From Streptosporangium saharense (GTDB lineage: Bacteria > Actinomycetota > Actinomycetes > Streptosporangiales > Streptosporangiaceae): a stretch of 64,000 bases of DNA. The translations under genes and the position numbers were made by a program. The stretch's first letter is position 1; each line of letters opens with the position of its first letter. Where the stretch lies: NCBI RefSeq assembly GCF_014203715.1, contig NZ_JACHJP010000004.1, positions 62,001 to 126,000 of the forward strand, written 5' to 3'. The notes under the pieces were generated by a model, which was not told the DNA's origin, did not search any database, and was given only the letters and a program-made list of their open reading frames with translations. Shown here piece by piece: positions 49,527-56,909 of this stretch.

Positions 49527-49931
49527 ATGGTGTCTCGGGAGTTTGGACCTCCGGCGGAAGAGGCGGTTGCGATGGTCCGCTCAGAACCGATCGGTTTCTC
49601 GCTCGCCGGTGGCCTGCTCGCCACCGTCACCGCGACGGCGCTCGCGTCGTTGCTCTTCACCCCGGGACAGGTTCGCGGACGGCTGCTGGTCATGGCCCTC
49701 GCGGTCGGCGCCCAGGCCCTGCGGGTGCCCCGCTGGCCCTCGGCCCTGGCCACGGCCCTCATGGCGTGGCTGCTCACCACCGGGTTCCTGGTCAACACCG
49801 AGGCCGAGCTGACCCTCGACACCGACGACCTGCTGCGCCTGTGCCTGCTGCTGCTCGTCGCGGCCCTGGCCCTCGGCGCCCGCGCCGCCGCCCGTCGCCG
49901 ACCCCCTGCTGGAGACACGACCCCTACCTGA
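49527..49931 (+). CDS. small multi-helix membrane protein
   Basis: 134 residues (or 119 from the ATG at 49572). Four hydrophobic helices are seen: FSLAGGLLATVTATALASLLF, LLVMALAVGAQALRV, LATALMAWLLTTGFLV and LRLCLLLLVAALALGA, then a basic tail. I recognise no family. The gene precedes the putative peptide operon, from which it is separated by 268 bp, and runs in the same direction. Confidence 0.6.
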   Translation: MVSREFGPPAEEAVAMVRSEPIGFSLAGGLLATVTATALASLLFTPGQVRGRLLVMALAVGAQALRVPRWPSALATALMAWLLTTGFLVNTEAELTLDTDDLLRLCLLLLVAALALGARAAARRRPPAGDTTPT

Positions 49932-50198
49932 CCGGACGGCCGGAGGACAGCGACTCCCCGACCGTCCGGAGATCATGAAGCGCGTTTCCCCACGGTCCTT
50001 GAATACGATTTCCTTGACTAGATCCTGACATTCGATTGTCATCGTCACGAGATGAAAAACAGCCATTTATCGTGGGATTTCTGCCAGGCCGTACACCCAC
50101 GCACCGGAGGAACGTGCGGCGATCGGCGGGAACCACCTGGGCCCGGCCGGCGACTACTCGGATGTCCACTCAGGCCAACCAGAGAAGGAGGATCGTCC

Positions 50199-50267
50199 AT
50201 GAAGACGCTCGACATCGTGGCCCGCAGGAAGAAGACCCGCAGCCGCCTGCTGAACAACCACGGCTGA
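50199..50267 (+). CDS. 22-residue basic peptide, putative RiPP/metallophore precursor
   Basis: A very short gene with a strong AAGGAGG at 50185-50191, 7 nt before its ATG. The peptide starts MKTLDIV, has a highly basic centre with six Arg/Lys in a row of eight or nine residues, and ends LLNNHG. Its net charge is about +6. It has no Cys; two Thr, one Ser and the Asn-Asn-His-Gly tail are the only obvious modification or metal-binding sites. Directly downstream are a hairpin, a SagB-type dehydrogenase, an exporter and an ABC importer, the layout of a modified-peptide operon. No precursor family is recognised, and no YcaO or other cyclase is in the window. Confidence 0.6.
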   Translation: MKTLDIVARRKKTRSRLLNNHG

Positions 50268-50290
50268 CAGGACTGAGCTGGTCATGGACG

Positions 50291-50322
50291 GTCGCCGCCG
50301 AGGATTTCTCCTCGGCGGCGGC
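50291..50322 (+). terminator. attenuator-like hairpin between peptide and SagB genes
   Basis: GCCGCCGAGGA / TCCTCGGCGGC form an 11-bp perfect stem with TTTC loop (50294-50304 and 50309-50319), extended by one or two outer pairs. It lies 23 bp after the peptide stop and has no U tract. Hairpins of this kind between a precursor gene and its enzyme genes lower the downstream expression so that peptide is made in excess. Confidence 0.65.
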
Positions 50323-50357
50323 CGGTCAGGGACGACGTGAGCGAAAAGGGAGCGTGT

Positions 50358-51530
50358 GTGACGCAGACCGAGTTCCGGCGAGCGCGAACGTTGATGATCT
50401 ACTGGCATGACGGCGAGCTGACTGCCGAGAACTACCTGGAGAGCCGCTCGACCGACGAGGAGACCGAGAACGCGGTCGCCGTGAACGCGCGGGCGATCGA
50501 GCTGCTCGAACGCTTCACCGACTGGGCGACCGTCGAGAAGGTCGCCGTCGACCTCGGCGAGTTCGACCCCGCCTCGGTGCGCGAGGCGGTCCTGGCCCTG
50601 GCCGAGGCCGGGCTGCTGGTCGAACGGGGTGCGGAGGGGCGTGAGGAGCGCTTCCTCGACACCTGGCGCGACTGGGGAGAGGAGGCCCGCTTCTTCCACT
50701 TCGGCACCCGCAACACGATCTACACCGGCGACACCCTGGAGCAACGCCGCAGCGACGCCCGCTGGGTGCGGGAGACCGGCGGCACCCCACCGGCCATCTT
50801 CAAGACCTATCCGGACGCGCCCCGGGTCTATCTGCCCAGGGCGTTCCTGCCGCTGGCCGAGCCGTACGGGCAGGTGCTGACGCGGCGGCGGACACACCGC
50901 GTGTTCACCGGAGAGCCGGTGAGCCTGGCGCAGCTTTCCACGACGCTGTTCTACACGTTCGCGCCGATGCAGCTCTACGACGCCGGTGACCTGGGCACGC
51001 TGATCCTGCGGACCAGTCCGTGCGGGGGCGCCAGGCACGAGCTTGAGGGCTACGTCGCGGTGCTGGACGTCCAGGATGTGCCCCCGGGGCTGTACCACTA
51101 CAACGCCGAGTCGCACGCGCTGGAGCTCGTCGATCCCGACTTCGACAGGGCACGGCTGCACCGGGTGACCTTCGAGTCGGAGATGTGCACGCCTTCGGCG
51201 TTCGTCTGCTTCGTCACCGTGGTCTTCGAACGGACGATGTACAAGTACCGGCACTCCCGCGCGCTGCGGGTGACGACGCTCTCGGCGGGACACCTGGGCC
51301 AGACCTTCGTGCTGACCTCGACCGCCGTCGGCCTCGGCGCCTGGCAGAGCGCCGCCTTCCGCGACGAGGAACTCGACGAGGCCCTCGGCGTGGACGGCCT
51401 CTCCGAGGGCGTGCTCTACATGTTCGGCGCCGGGAACCCCGTCCTCGGCGAGACCGGCATGCCCGCTGGCATCACCCGCGCCCGGCTCACCGACCCCCGT
51501 CAGCTCCTCGCCCCGCGCCCGGCCGAGTGA
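50358..51530 (+). CDS. SagB/ThcOx-family FMN dehydrogenase
   Basis: 390 residues from GTG 50358 (AAAAGGGAG upstream). Residues 1-100 are a winged-helix-like region (ENYLESRSTDEETENAVAVNARAIELLERF). The nitroreductase-like domain follows: VLTRRRTHRVFTGEPVSLAQLSTTLFYTFAP, TLILRTSPCGGARHELEGYVAVLDVQDVPPGLYHYNAESHAL, FTSTAVGLGAWQSAAFRDEELDEALGVDGLSEGVLYMFGAGNP. SagB enzymes oxidise azolines to azoles in thiazole/oxazole peptides, and related proteins act in other peptide natural products. Here it follows a short peptide gene and overlaps the exporter by 4 bp. FMN binding is expected. Confidence 0.88.
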   Translation: MTQTEFRRARTLMIYWHDGELTAENYLESRSTDEETENAVAVNARAIELLERFTDWATVEKVAVDLGEFDPASVREAVLALAEAGLLVERGAEGREERFLDTWRDWGEEARFFHFGTRNTIYTGDTLEQRRSDARWVRETGGTPPAIFKTYPDAPRVYLPRAFLPLAEPYGQVLTRRRTHRVFTGEPVSLAQLSTTLFYTFAPMQLYDAGDLGTLILRTSPCGGARHELEGYVAVLDVQDVPPGLYHYNAESHALELVDPDFDRARLHRVTFESEMCTPSAFVCFVTVVFERTMYKYRHSRALRVTTLSAGHLGQTFVLTSTAVGLGAWQSAAFRDEELDEALGVDGLSEGVLYMFGAGNPVLGETGMPAGITRARLTDPRQLLAPRPAE

Positions 51531-52726
51531 GCGGTACGGCTACCGCCTACCTGCGGCTGTGGCGGCACCGCTGGGTGCCGTCACTGCTGCTGGTCGGCGT
51601 GTGCGCCAGGGTGCCGCTACAGGCCTACGTCTTCGCGGTGCTGCTGCTCGCGGCGGAGCGGACCGGCTCCTACCCGGCGGCGGGCGTGGTGACGGCGGCC
51701 AGCGGCGTCGCCTACGCCGTCGGGGTTCCCGTGCACGGACGGCTCGTCGACCGGTTCGGGCAGACCTGGCCGCTGACCGTCGCGGCCTGCGTCAACGCGG
51801 TCGCCTTCACCGGCCTGCTGGTGACGGCCCAGGTGAACCCGACGGCCGCGGCCCTGGCGGGGTGGGCCGCCGTGGTCGGCCTCTCGCTGCCCCCGGTCGC
51901 CGCCGCCGCGCGGGCGCTGTGGTCGCAGGTGATCGCCGACGACGCGGTACGGCGCACCGCCCTCGCCGTCGACGCCATGGTGCTCGACGTCGCCCTGGTC
52001 GCCGGGCCGCTGCTGGTCACCGTGGTCAGCGTGGCCGTGGGACCCGCCTGGGCGCTCGGCGGCTGCGCGGCCGTACTGCTCGGCGGCACGCTGTGGTTCA
52101 GCACGCTGCCGCCCTCACGTTCCTGGACCCCGGCCCGACGCGGGGGAAGCCTGGCCGGACCGCTGCGCTCACCGGGCGTCGTCGTGCTGCTCGCCGTCTC
52201 CGTGCTCACCGGGGCCCTGCTGGGGGTGCTCCGGCTCGGATTCGTCGAGTTCGCGGGCGAGCGGTCCGGCCAGGCCTCCGGCGGCCTGGCCCTTGCCGCG
52301 TTCGGCGCGGGCAGTCTCCTCGGCGGCCTGCTGTACGGCGCGCGGCCCTGGCGTGCCGACGCCGCCATGCGGATGCGGGTGATCCTCACCGGATACGCCT
52401 GCGGCGTCGGGCTGCTCACGCTCGCGCCGACCGTGTCCGTGCTGGTCGCGCTCTGCGTGCCCGCCGGGCTTTTTTTGGCCCCGTTCGTCATCTGCAACTT
52501 CGAGCTCATCGGCCGGTGCGCTCCCGAGGGGACGCTGACCGAGGCCTTCGCCTGGGGCATCACGGCCACCTTCACCGGCTCCGCGCTGGGCAACCTCGTC
52601 GCCGGGGCGCTCGCGGGCTCCCCCTCGGCCGTGGTCTTCGGCGCCGCGGCGGGCTTCGCCGTACTGGCCGCCGTCGTCGTGACCGTCGGGACGGCGGCCC
52701 TCCAACCGTCAGAGAAAGGCTCCTGA
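51527..52726 (+). CDS. MFS transporter (exporter of the peptide operon)
   Basis: 399 residues starting at GTG inside the SagB stop codon. Twelve membrane helices; the conserved loop after helix 2 is VPVHGRLVDRFGQTWPLTV. A run of seven T inside PAGLFLAPF (near 52471) is a notable homopolymer. It overlaps the lipoprotein gene by one base. In this operon it most likely exports the modified peptide product. Confidence 0.88.
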   Translation: MSGTATAYLRLWRHRWVPSLLLVGVCARVPLQAYVFAVLLLAAERTGSYPAAGVVTAASGVAYAVGVPVHGRLVDRFGQTWPLTVAACVNAVAFTGLLVTAQVNPTAAALAGWAAVVGLSLPPVAAAARALWSQVIADDAVRRTALAVDAMVLDVALVAGPLLVTVVSVAVGPAWALGGCAAVLLGGTLWFSTLPPSRSWTPARRGGSLAGPLRSPGVVVLLAVSVLTGALLGVLRLGFVEFAGERSGQASGGLALAAFGAGSLLGGLLYGARPWRADAAMRMRVILTGYACGVGLLTLAPTVSVLVALCVPAGLFLAPFVICNFELIGRCAPEGTLTEAFAWGITATFTGSALGNLVAGALAGSPSAVVFGAAAGFAVLAAVVVTVGTAALQPSEKGS

Positions 52727-53775
52727 TGCGCGTGCTGACACGCCGTTCCCTGGTCGCCGCGGCGACGCTGGTGGCCGTCCTGCTGTCCGCGGGCTGCGTG
52801 CAGACCTACCCGGAGGAGCCGGCTCCCGAGGTCAACCTGGTCAGCGTGGACGGCTGTGGCGCCCCCTCCACGACCGTCGCCCTCCCGCCGAAACGGGTGG
52901 TCGTGCTCACCCCGAGCGTGCTGGAACTGCTGCTCTGGCTCGACCTCGGCGACCGGGTCGTGGCCATCGGCCAGCAGCCCCGCCCCGGCAGCCTGCCGGA
53001 ACGCTTCTCCGCGCAGGTCAACGCCCTGCGGTCGCTGTCCGGCAAGTACACCGCGGGCAGCGGCTACAAGGCGGTGCCGAAGGAGGAGCTGCTCTCCGTT
53101 GACCCCGACCTGGTCGTCGGGGGGTTCGCCAGCAACTTCGACGCCCCGGGGGCCATGTCCCGGGACGATCTGGAGCTCCGGCGGATCCCGTCCTACCTGG
53201 CCCTGTCCACGGCGTGCAAGAAGGCGGTGACCCGCCCGCTGACCGGCTTCGACCTGGTGTGGCGGGACCTGGAGAACCTCGGCACCCTCTTCAGGGTACG
53301 CGACCGGGCCGAGCGGGTCATCGCGGAGATGCGGCGGAAGATCGCCCCGGTCCAGGAGAAGGTCAGGGGCGTGAAACGGCCGACCGTCTTCCCGTTCGAG
53401 TTCGACGAGGGGACCGCCACGCCGTACGCGCCGGGCAACAGGCAGGCGGTCAACGCGGTCATCGAGACGGCCGGGGGGCGCAACGTCTTCGGCGACAGGA
53501 ACGAGGCCTACACCAAGGTCGGCTGGGAGGAGGTGGTCGCCCGTGATCCGCAGGTCATCCTGGTCATCATCTACGACCGGGGCGATCCCGCCGCGAACGA
53601 GGCCCACTTCGCGGAGGCCGAGAGGTTCCTGACCACGAGCCCGGCGCTGCGCGGGGTGAGGGCGGTGACCGACAAGCGGTTCGCGAGGCTGGTCTACGAG
53701 ACGGCCTCGGTGGGCGGGGTGCGCAACGCCGACGCCGTGGTCGAACTCGCCGAACAACTCCACCCCGCCCGATGA
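52726..53775 (+). CDS. ABC transporter substrate-binding lipoprotein (FecB/BtuF-like)
   Basis: 349 residues with a lipoprotein signal (lipobox LSAGC, Cys near 23). The periplasmic-binding fold of the siderophore/B12 type has PPKRVVVLTPSVLELLLWLDLGDRVVAIG, LLSVDPDLVVGGFASNF, and EEVVARDPQVILVIIYDRGDPAANEAHFAEAERFL. A long backbone helix joins two lobes, as in FecB and BtuF. It binds an iron, heme, cobalamin or metallophore complex. It overlaps the permease gene by 4 bp. Confidence 0.9.
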   Translation: MRVLTRRSLVAAATLVAVLLSAGCVQTYPEEPAPEVNLVSVDGCGAPSTTVALPPKRVVVLTPSVLELLLWLDLGDRVVAIGQQPRPGSLPERFSAQVNALRSLSGKYTAGSGYKAVPKEELLSVDPDLVVGGFASNFDAPGAMSRDDLELRRIPSYLALSTACKKAVTRPLTGFDLVWRDLENLGTLFRVRDRAERVIAEMRRKIAPVQEKVRGVKRPTVFPFEFDEGTATPYAPGNRQAVNAVIETAGGRNVFGDRNEAYTKVGWEEVVARDPQVILVIIYDRGDPAANEAHFAEAERFLTTSPALRGVRAVTDKRFARLVYETASVGGVRNADAVVELAEQLHPAR

Positions 53776-54821
53776 CCGTGAAACGCCCCGGCAGGAAGGC
53801 CGTCTGGGGGGCCTGTGCCGTACTGGCCGGAGTGCTCCTCGCCGGGCTGACCGCGTCGGTCCTGCTCGGCACCGTCACCGTCTCCGCCGACGCGGTGGCC
53901 CGCATCGTCGCCTGGCACCTGACCGGCCAGGGCGAGCCCACGTGGAGCGCCAGCCAGGACACCGTGGTGTGGAACCTGCGGCTACCGAGGGCGCTGCTGG
54001 CCGCGCTGGTCGGCGCGGGCCTTGCCGTGTCCGGCGCCGCGACCCAGGCGCTGGTGCGCAACCCGCTGGCCGACCCGTACGTGCTCGGCCTCACCTACGG
54101 CGCCGCGGTCGGGGCGGTCGCGGTCACCGTCACCGGGATCGCGCCGCTCGGCGGGGCCTCGGCCGGGGTCGCCGCCTTCCTGGGCGCGCTCTGCGCCTTC
54201 GCCGTCGTCTACGCGCTGGCCCGCGCGGGCGGCGCCCTCGCCCCGCTGCGGCTCGTCCTGGCCGGAATGGCCGTCACCTACGCGCTGTCCGGGGTGACCA
54301 GCTTCCTCGTCCTGCAGGCAGACGACCCGGGCACCACCCACTCGGTGCTGTTCTGGCTGTTCGGCAGCCTGGCCGAGGCGGACTGGGCCTCCCTCGGGCT
54401 GCCCGCCCTCGTGCTGGCCGCGACGATGCTCGCCCTGCTCGCCCAGGCCAGGCCGCTCAACGCGCTGCTGCTCGGCGACGAGACCGCGGCGGGCCTGGGC
54501 GTCCCCGCGGCCCGGCTGCGCCGTCACCTGTTCCTGCTCGTCGCCCTGCTCACCGGGGTGATGGTCGCGCTGGCCGGGGGCGTCGGTTTCATCGGCCTGA
54601 TCGTTCCACACGCCGCCCGGCTGCTCGTCGGCAGCGACCACCGCGGGCTGCTGCCCGTCGCGGCCCTCGCCGGGGCGGCGTTCCTGGTGCTCGTGGACAT
54701 CGCCGCCCGTACGGCCCTGCACCCGCAGGAGCTGCCCGTCGGGGTCGTCACGAGCGTCATCGGCGCCCCGCTGTTCCTCTGGCTCGTGCACACCCGGGCC
54801 CGCGACACCACAGGACTTTGA
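53772..54821 (+). CDS. FecCD-family ABC transporter permease
   Basis: 349 residues, about ten membrane helices. Family blocks: WNLRLPRALLAALVGAGLAVSGAATQALVRNPLADPYVLGLTYGAAVGAV, MAVTYALSGVTSFLVLQADDPGTTHSVLFWLFGSLAEADW, GVGFIGLIVPHAARLLVGSDHRGLLPVAALAGAAFLVLVDIAAR. It is a single-gene permease that works as a homodimer with the ATPase below. ATG overlaps the upstream TGA. Confidence 0.92.
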   Translation: MTVKRPGRKAVWGACAVLAGVLLAGLTASVLLGTVTVSADAVARIVAWHLTGQGEPTWSASQDTVVWNLRLPRALLAALVGAGLAVSGAATQALVRNPLADPYVLGLTYGAAVGAVAVTVTGIAPLGGASAGVAAFLGALCAFAVVYALARAGGALAPLRLVLAGMAVTYALSGVTSFLVLQADDPGTTHSVLFWLFGSLAEADWASLGLPALVLAATMLALLAQARPLNALLLGDETAAGLGVPAARLRRHLFLLVALLTGVMVALAGGVGFIGLIVPHAARLLVGSDHRGLLPVAALAGAAFLVLVDIAARTALHPQELPVGVVTSVIGAPLFLWLVHTRARDTTGL

Positions 54822-54828
54822 GACCACC

Positions 54829-55617
54829 ATGACGAGCCTGATCCTGCGCGACGTGCACGTCACCATCGGCACGACCCCGGTCGTCACCGGCGTCAGCCTC
54901 ACCGCGCCCTCCGGTGGGCGCGTCGGGATCGTCGGCCCGAACGGCAGCGGCAAGAGCACCCTGCTGCGGGCCGTCTACCGGCACCTCCCCCTCGCCGGGG
55001 GCAGCATCACCGTCGGCGGCGAGGACCTGTGGGCGCTCACCCCGCGCCGGGCCGCCCAACTGGTCGCCGCGCTGCCCCAGGAGACCCGTTCCGACTTCGA
55101 CGTCACGGTCTGGGAGATGGCCGCGATGGGCCGCACCCCGCACAAGCGGCCCTTCGCCGCCGACACCGAGCGGGACGTCGCCGTCGTCGCCGACGCCCTC
55201 GCCCACGCCGGGGTCGCCCACCTCGCGGGCCGCCGCTTCACGACCCTGTCGGGGGGTGAGAGGCAGCGGGTGCTGCTGGCCCGCGCCCTGGCCCAGCAGG
55301 CGCCCGTCCTGGTGCTCGACGAGCCGACCAACCACCTCGACGTGCGGCACCAGTTCGACCTGCTCGGCCTGGTCACCTCGGCGGGGACCACCGTCGTGGC
55401 GGCGCTGCACGACCTCAACCTGGCCGCCGCCTACTGCGACCACGTCTACGTGCTGGCCGCCGGGCGGGTGGTCGCGGACGGCCCGCCGTACGAGGTGCTC
55501 ACGCCGGAGCTGGTCAGGGAGGTCTTCGGGGTGGACGCCCACGTCACCTCGGTCCCCGGCACGGACGCGCCCCACCTCATCCTGCGTCCGGCGGCGGGGG
55601 GCCCGACGACCAGGTGA
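54829..55617 (+). CDS. ABC transporter ATP-binding protein (FepC-like)
   Basis: 262 residues. Walker A is GPNGSGKSTLL, Q loop AALPQETRSDF, signature LSGGERQRVLLARAL, Walker B VLVLDEPTNHLDV, H loop ALHDLNLAA. It is typical of the FecCD-type importer ATPase. It is the last gene of the peptide/importer operon; its 3' end overlaps the convergent trypco1 gene by about 40 bp. Confidence 0.93.
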   Translation: MTSLILRDVHVTIGTTPVVTGVSLTAPSGGRVGIVGPNGSGKSTLLRAVYRHLPLAGGSITVGGEDLWALTPRRAAQLVAALPQETRSDFDVTVWEMAAMGRTPHKRPFAADTERDVAVVADALAHAGVAHLAGRRFTTLSGGERQRVLLARALAQQAPVLVLDEPTNHLDVRHQFDLLGLVTSAGTTVVAALHDLNLAAAYCDHVYVLAAGRVVADGPPYEVLTPELVREVFGVDAHVTSVPGTDAPHLILRPAAGGPTTR

Positions 55618-55903
55618 GTTTGATTGTGAGCTGGCCCTCGGTCGAGGCCTTGGCGATCAGCGCCCCGGTCTCGGCGTTGAGCTTGACGCCGAACTCGATC
55701 TCGATCTGGTCGGGCTTGAGGCGGCCCGACCTGAAGGACTCGATGGCGTCGGCCGCGGCGCCCTCGACGTCGGCCAGCGCCTCGCCGAAGCGCCGGGCCA
55801 CGTCCGTCAGCCCCTTCCTTGAGACCCGCCGTACCCCCTCCTCGTCGGCCGTCTCCACCACGATGTGACCGGTGGTGGTCTCGAACCTGATCAGCTCGGA
55901 CAC
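55577..55903 (-). CDS. trypsin-co-occurring domain protein (trypco1, CU044_2847 family)
   Basis: 108 residues with the family pattern LIRFETTTGHIVVETADEEG, FGEALADVEGAAADAIESFRSG, and QIEIEFGVKLNAETGALIAKASTEGQLTIKLTW. This small domain is found next to trypsin-like proteases in actinomycete conflict or signalling loci. Here a trypsin-like gene lies 2.4 kb away in the same locus, so the association holds. Its function is not known; it is thought to be a peptide or inhibitor-like partner of the protease. Confidence 0.88.
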   Translation of the reverse strand: MSELIRFETTTGHIVVETADEEGVRRVSRKGLTDVARRFGEALADVEGAAADAIESFRSGRLKPDQIEIEFGVKLNAETGALIAKASTEGQLTIKLTWSSGPPPPDAG

Positions 55904-55913
55904 GGAGCCTCCT

Positions 55914-56909
55914 CTAGTACGGCCAGGCCGTCGCGTTCTTCAGGTAGTGGGCCGGGGGCGGCCCCTTGTCCGGGTGGTCCGGCAGCCAGGTGTCGTGGAT
56001 CGCCTTCCACCGCCCGTTGGCGCGGATCTCGTCCAGGACGTGGTTGGTGAACCTCAGCAGTTGTGTGTCGCCCTTGCGGAAGGCGAAGCCGTGCGGCTCG
56101 TCGGAGAACCAGCTGCATTCGGGGTGGATGTTCCAGACGCACCTGCCGCCCCCGGGTGGCGAGGCCGTGTCGGGCAGGAGCCGGGTGTCGGCGCTCATCT
56201 CCTTCAGGCCGATCAGGATGTTCTCGTCGGAGGAGACGGCCTCGGCCTGGCCCTGTTCGAGCATCAGCAGGCAGTCGCTGGTGACGGCGGCGACGACCGG
56301 GACCAGCCCGACCCCGAGCTGCCTGACGTGGTCGACCGAGACGGTCGAGGCCCCAGAGCACACCCGCTTTCCGCGCAGGTCCTCCACGCGGCGGTACGGT
56401 GACCCGGCCCTGACCAGCATGGTCTGGCCGGTGTCGAGATAGTTGCTGGAGTAGGCGATCTCCGTCGCCCTGCGGCAGGTCGTGGTCATCGACTGGGCGA
56501 ACAGGTCGATGGTCCCGTCGTTGAGCCGCCTGACGCCCTCGGAGAAGGGCACCGTGACGAAGACGACCCGCTGCCTCGCCCGCGGCCCGAACAGGGCCTT
56601 GGCGACCTCCCTCACCAGGTCGATCTCGAAGCCCTCGAACTCCCCGGTCCTCGGGTTGCGGAACGACATCCTGGGCGTCGACTGCGAGACGCCCACCCTC
56701 AGTCTGTCGAGGCGGGGCCGTACCGCAGAAGGGGGCAGACTGTAGCGGGGGTCGCAGTCCGGTTCGTCCCGCGTCGGGCTCGGCTCCTGCGGCACGGTGA
56801 ACAGCGCGCCCTCGGGCGTCGGCTCGGTGACCGGTGGCGGTTGGTACGGCGTGGCGCAGCCGGAGACCGCGAGCGCGAGGGCGGCCAGGGCCACGGCGGC
56901 TCTCCTCAC
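55914..56909 (-). CDS. glnH: GlnH-like amino-acid-binding lipoprotein
   Basis: 331 residues from GTG 56909 (AGGAGG upstream). Lipobox ALAVSGC. The solute-binding fold type 3 for polar amino acids includes LRVGVSQSTPRMSFRNPRTGEFEGFEIDLVREVAKALFG, VVFVTVPFSEGVRRLNDGTIDLFAQSMTTTCRRATEIAYSSNYL and GKRVCSGASTVSVDHVRQLG. In mycobacteria the GlnH lipoprotein with GlnX senses Asp/Glu outside and signals to PknG. Here it overlaps the GlnX-like gene by 4 bp, and pknG is divergent, so the same relay is present. No ABC permease is adjacent, so it is a sensor rather than a transporter subunit. Confidence 0.85.
   Translation of the reverse strand: MRRAAVALAALALAVSGCATPYQPPPVTEPTPEGALFTVPQEPSPTRDEPDCDPRYSLPPSAVRPRLDRLRVGVSQSTPRMSFRNPRTGEFEGFEIDLVREVAKALFGPRARQRVVFVTVPFSEGVRRLNDGTIDLFAQSMTTTCRRATEIAYSSNYLDTGQTMLVRAGSPYRRVEDLRGKRVCSGASTVSVDHVRQLGVGLVPVVAAVTSDCLLMLEQGQAEAVSSDENILIGLKEMSADTRLLPDTASPPGGGRCVWNIHPECSWFSDEPHGFAFRKGDTQLLRFTNHVLDEIRANGRWKAIHDTWLPDHPDKGPPPAHYLKNATAWPY

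Noticed and set aside
52471..52477. Run of seven T inside the MFS gene as a possible frameshift site
   Set aside because: The frame is continuous through the run and the protein is intact, so there is no evidence for slippage.
51559..53775. A 738-codon frame that would fuse MFS-region sequence to the binding lipoprotein
   Set aside because: The first two thirds is an out-of-frame shadow of the transporter; the lipoprotein starts at its own ATG with a signal peptide.
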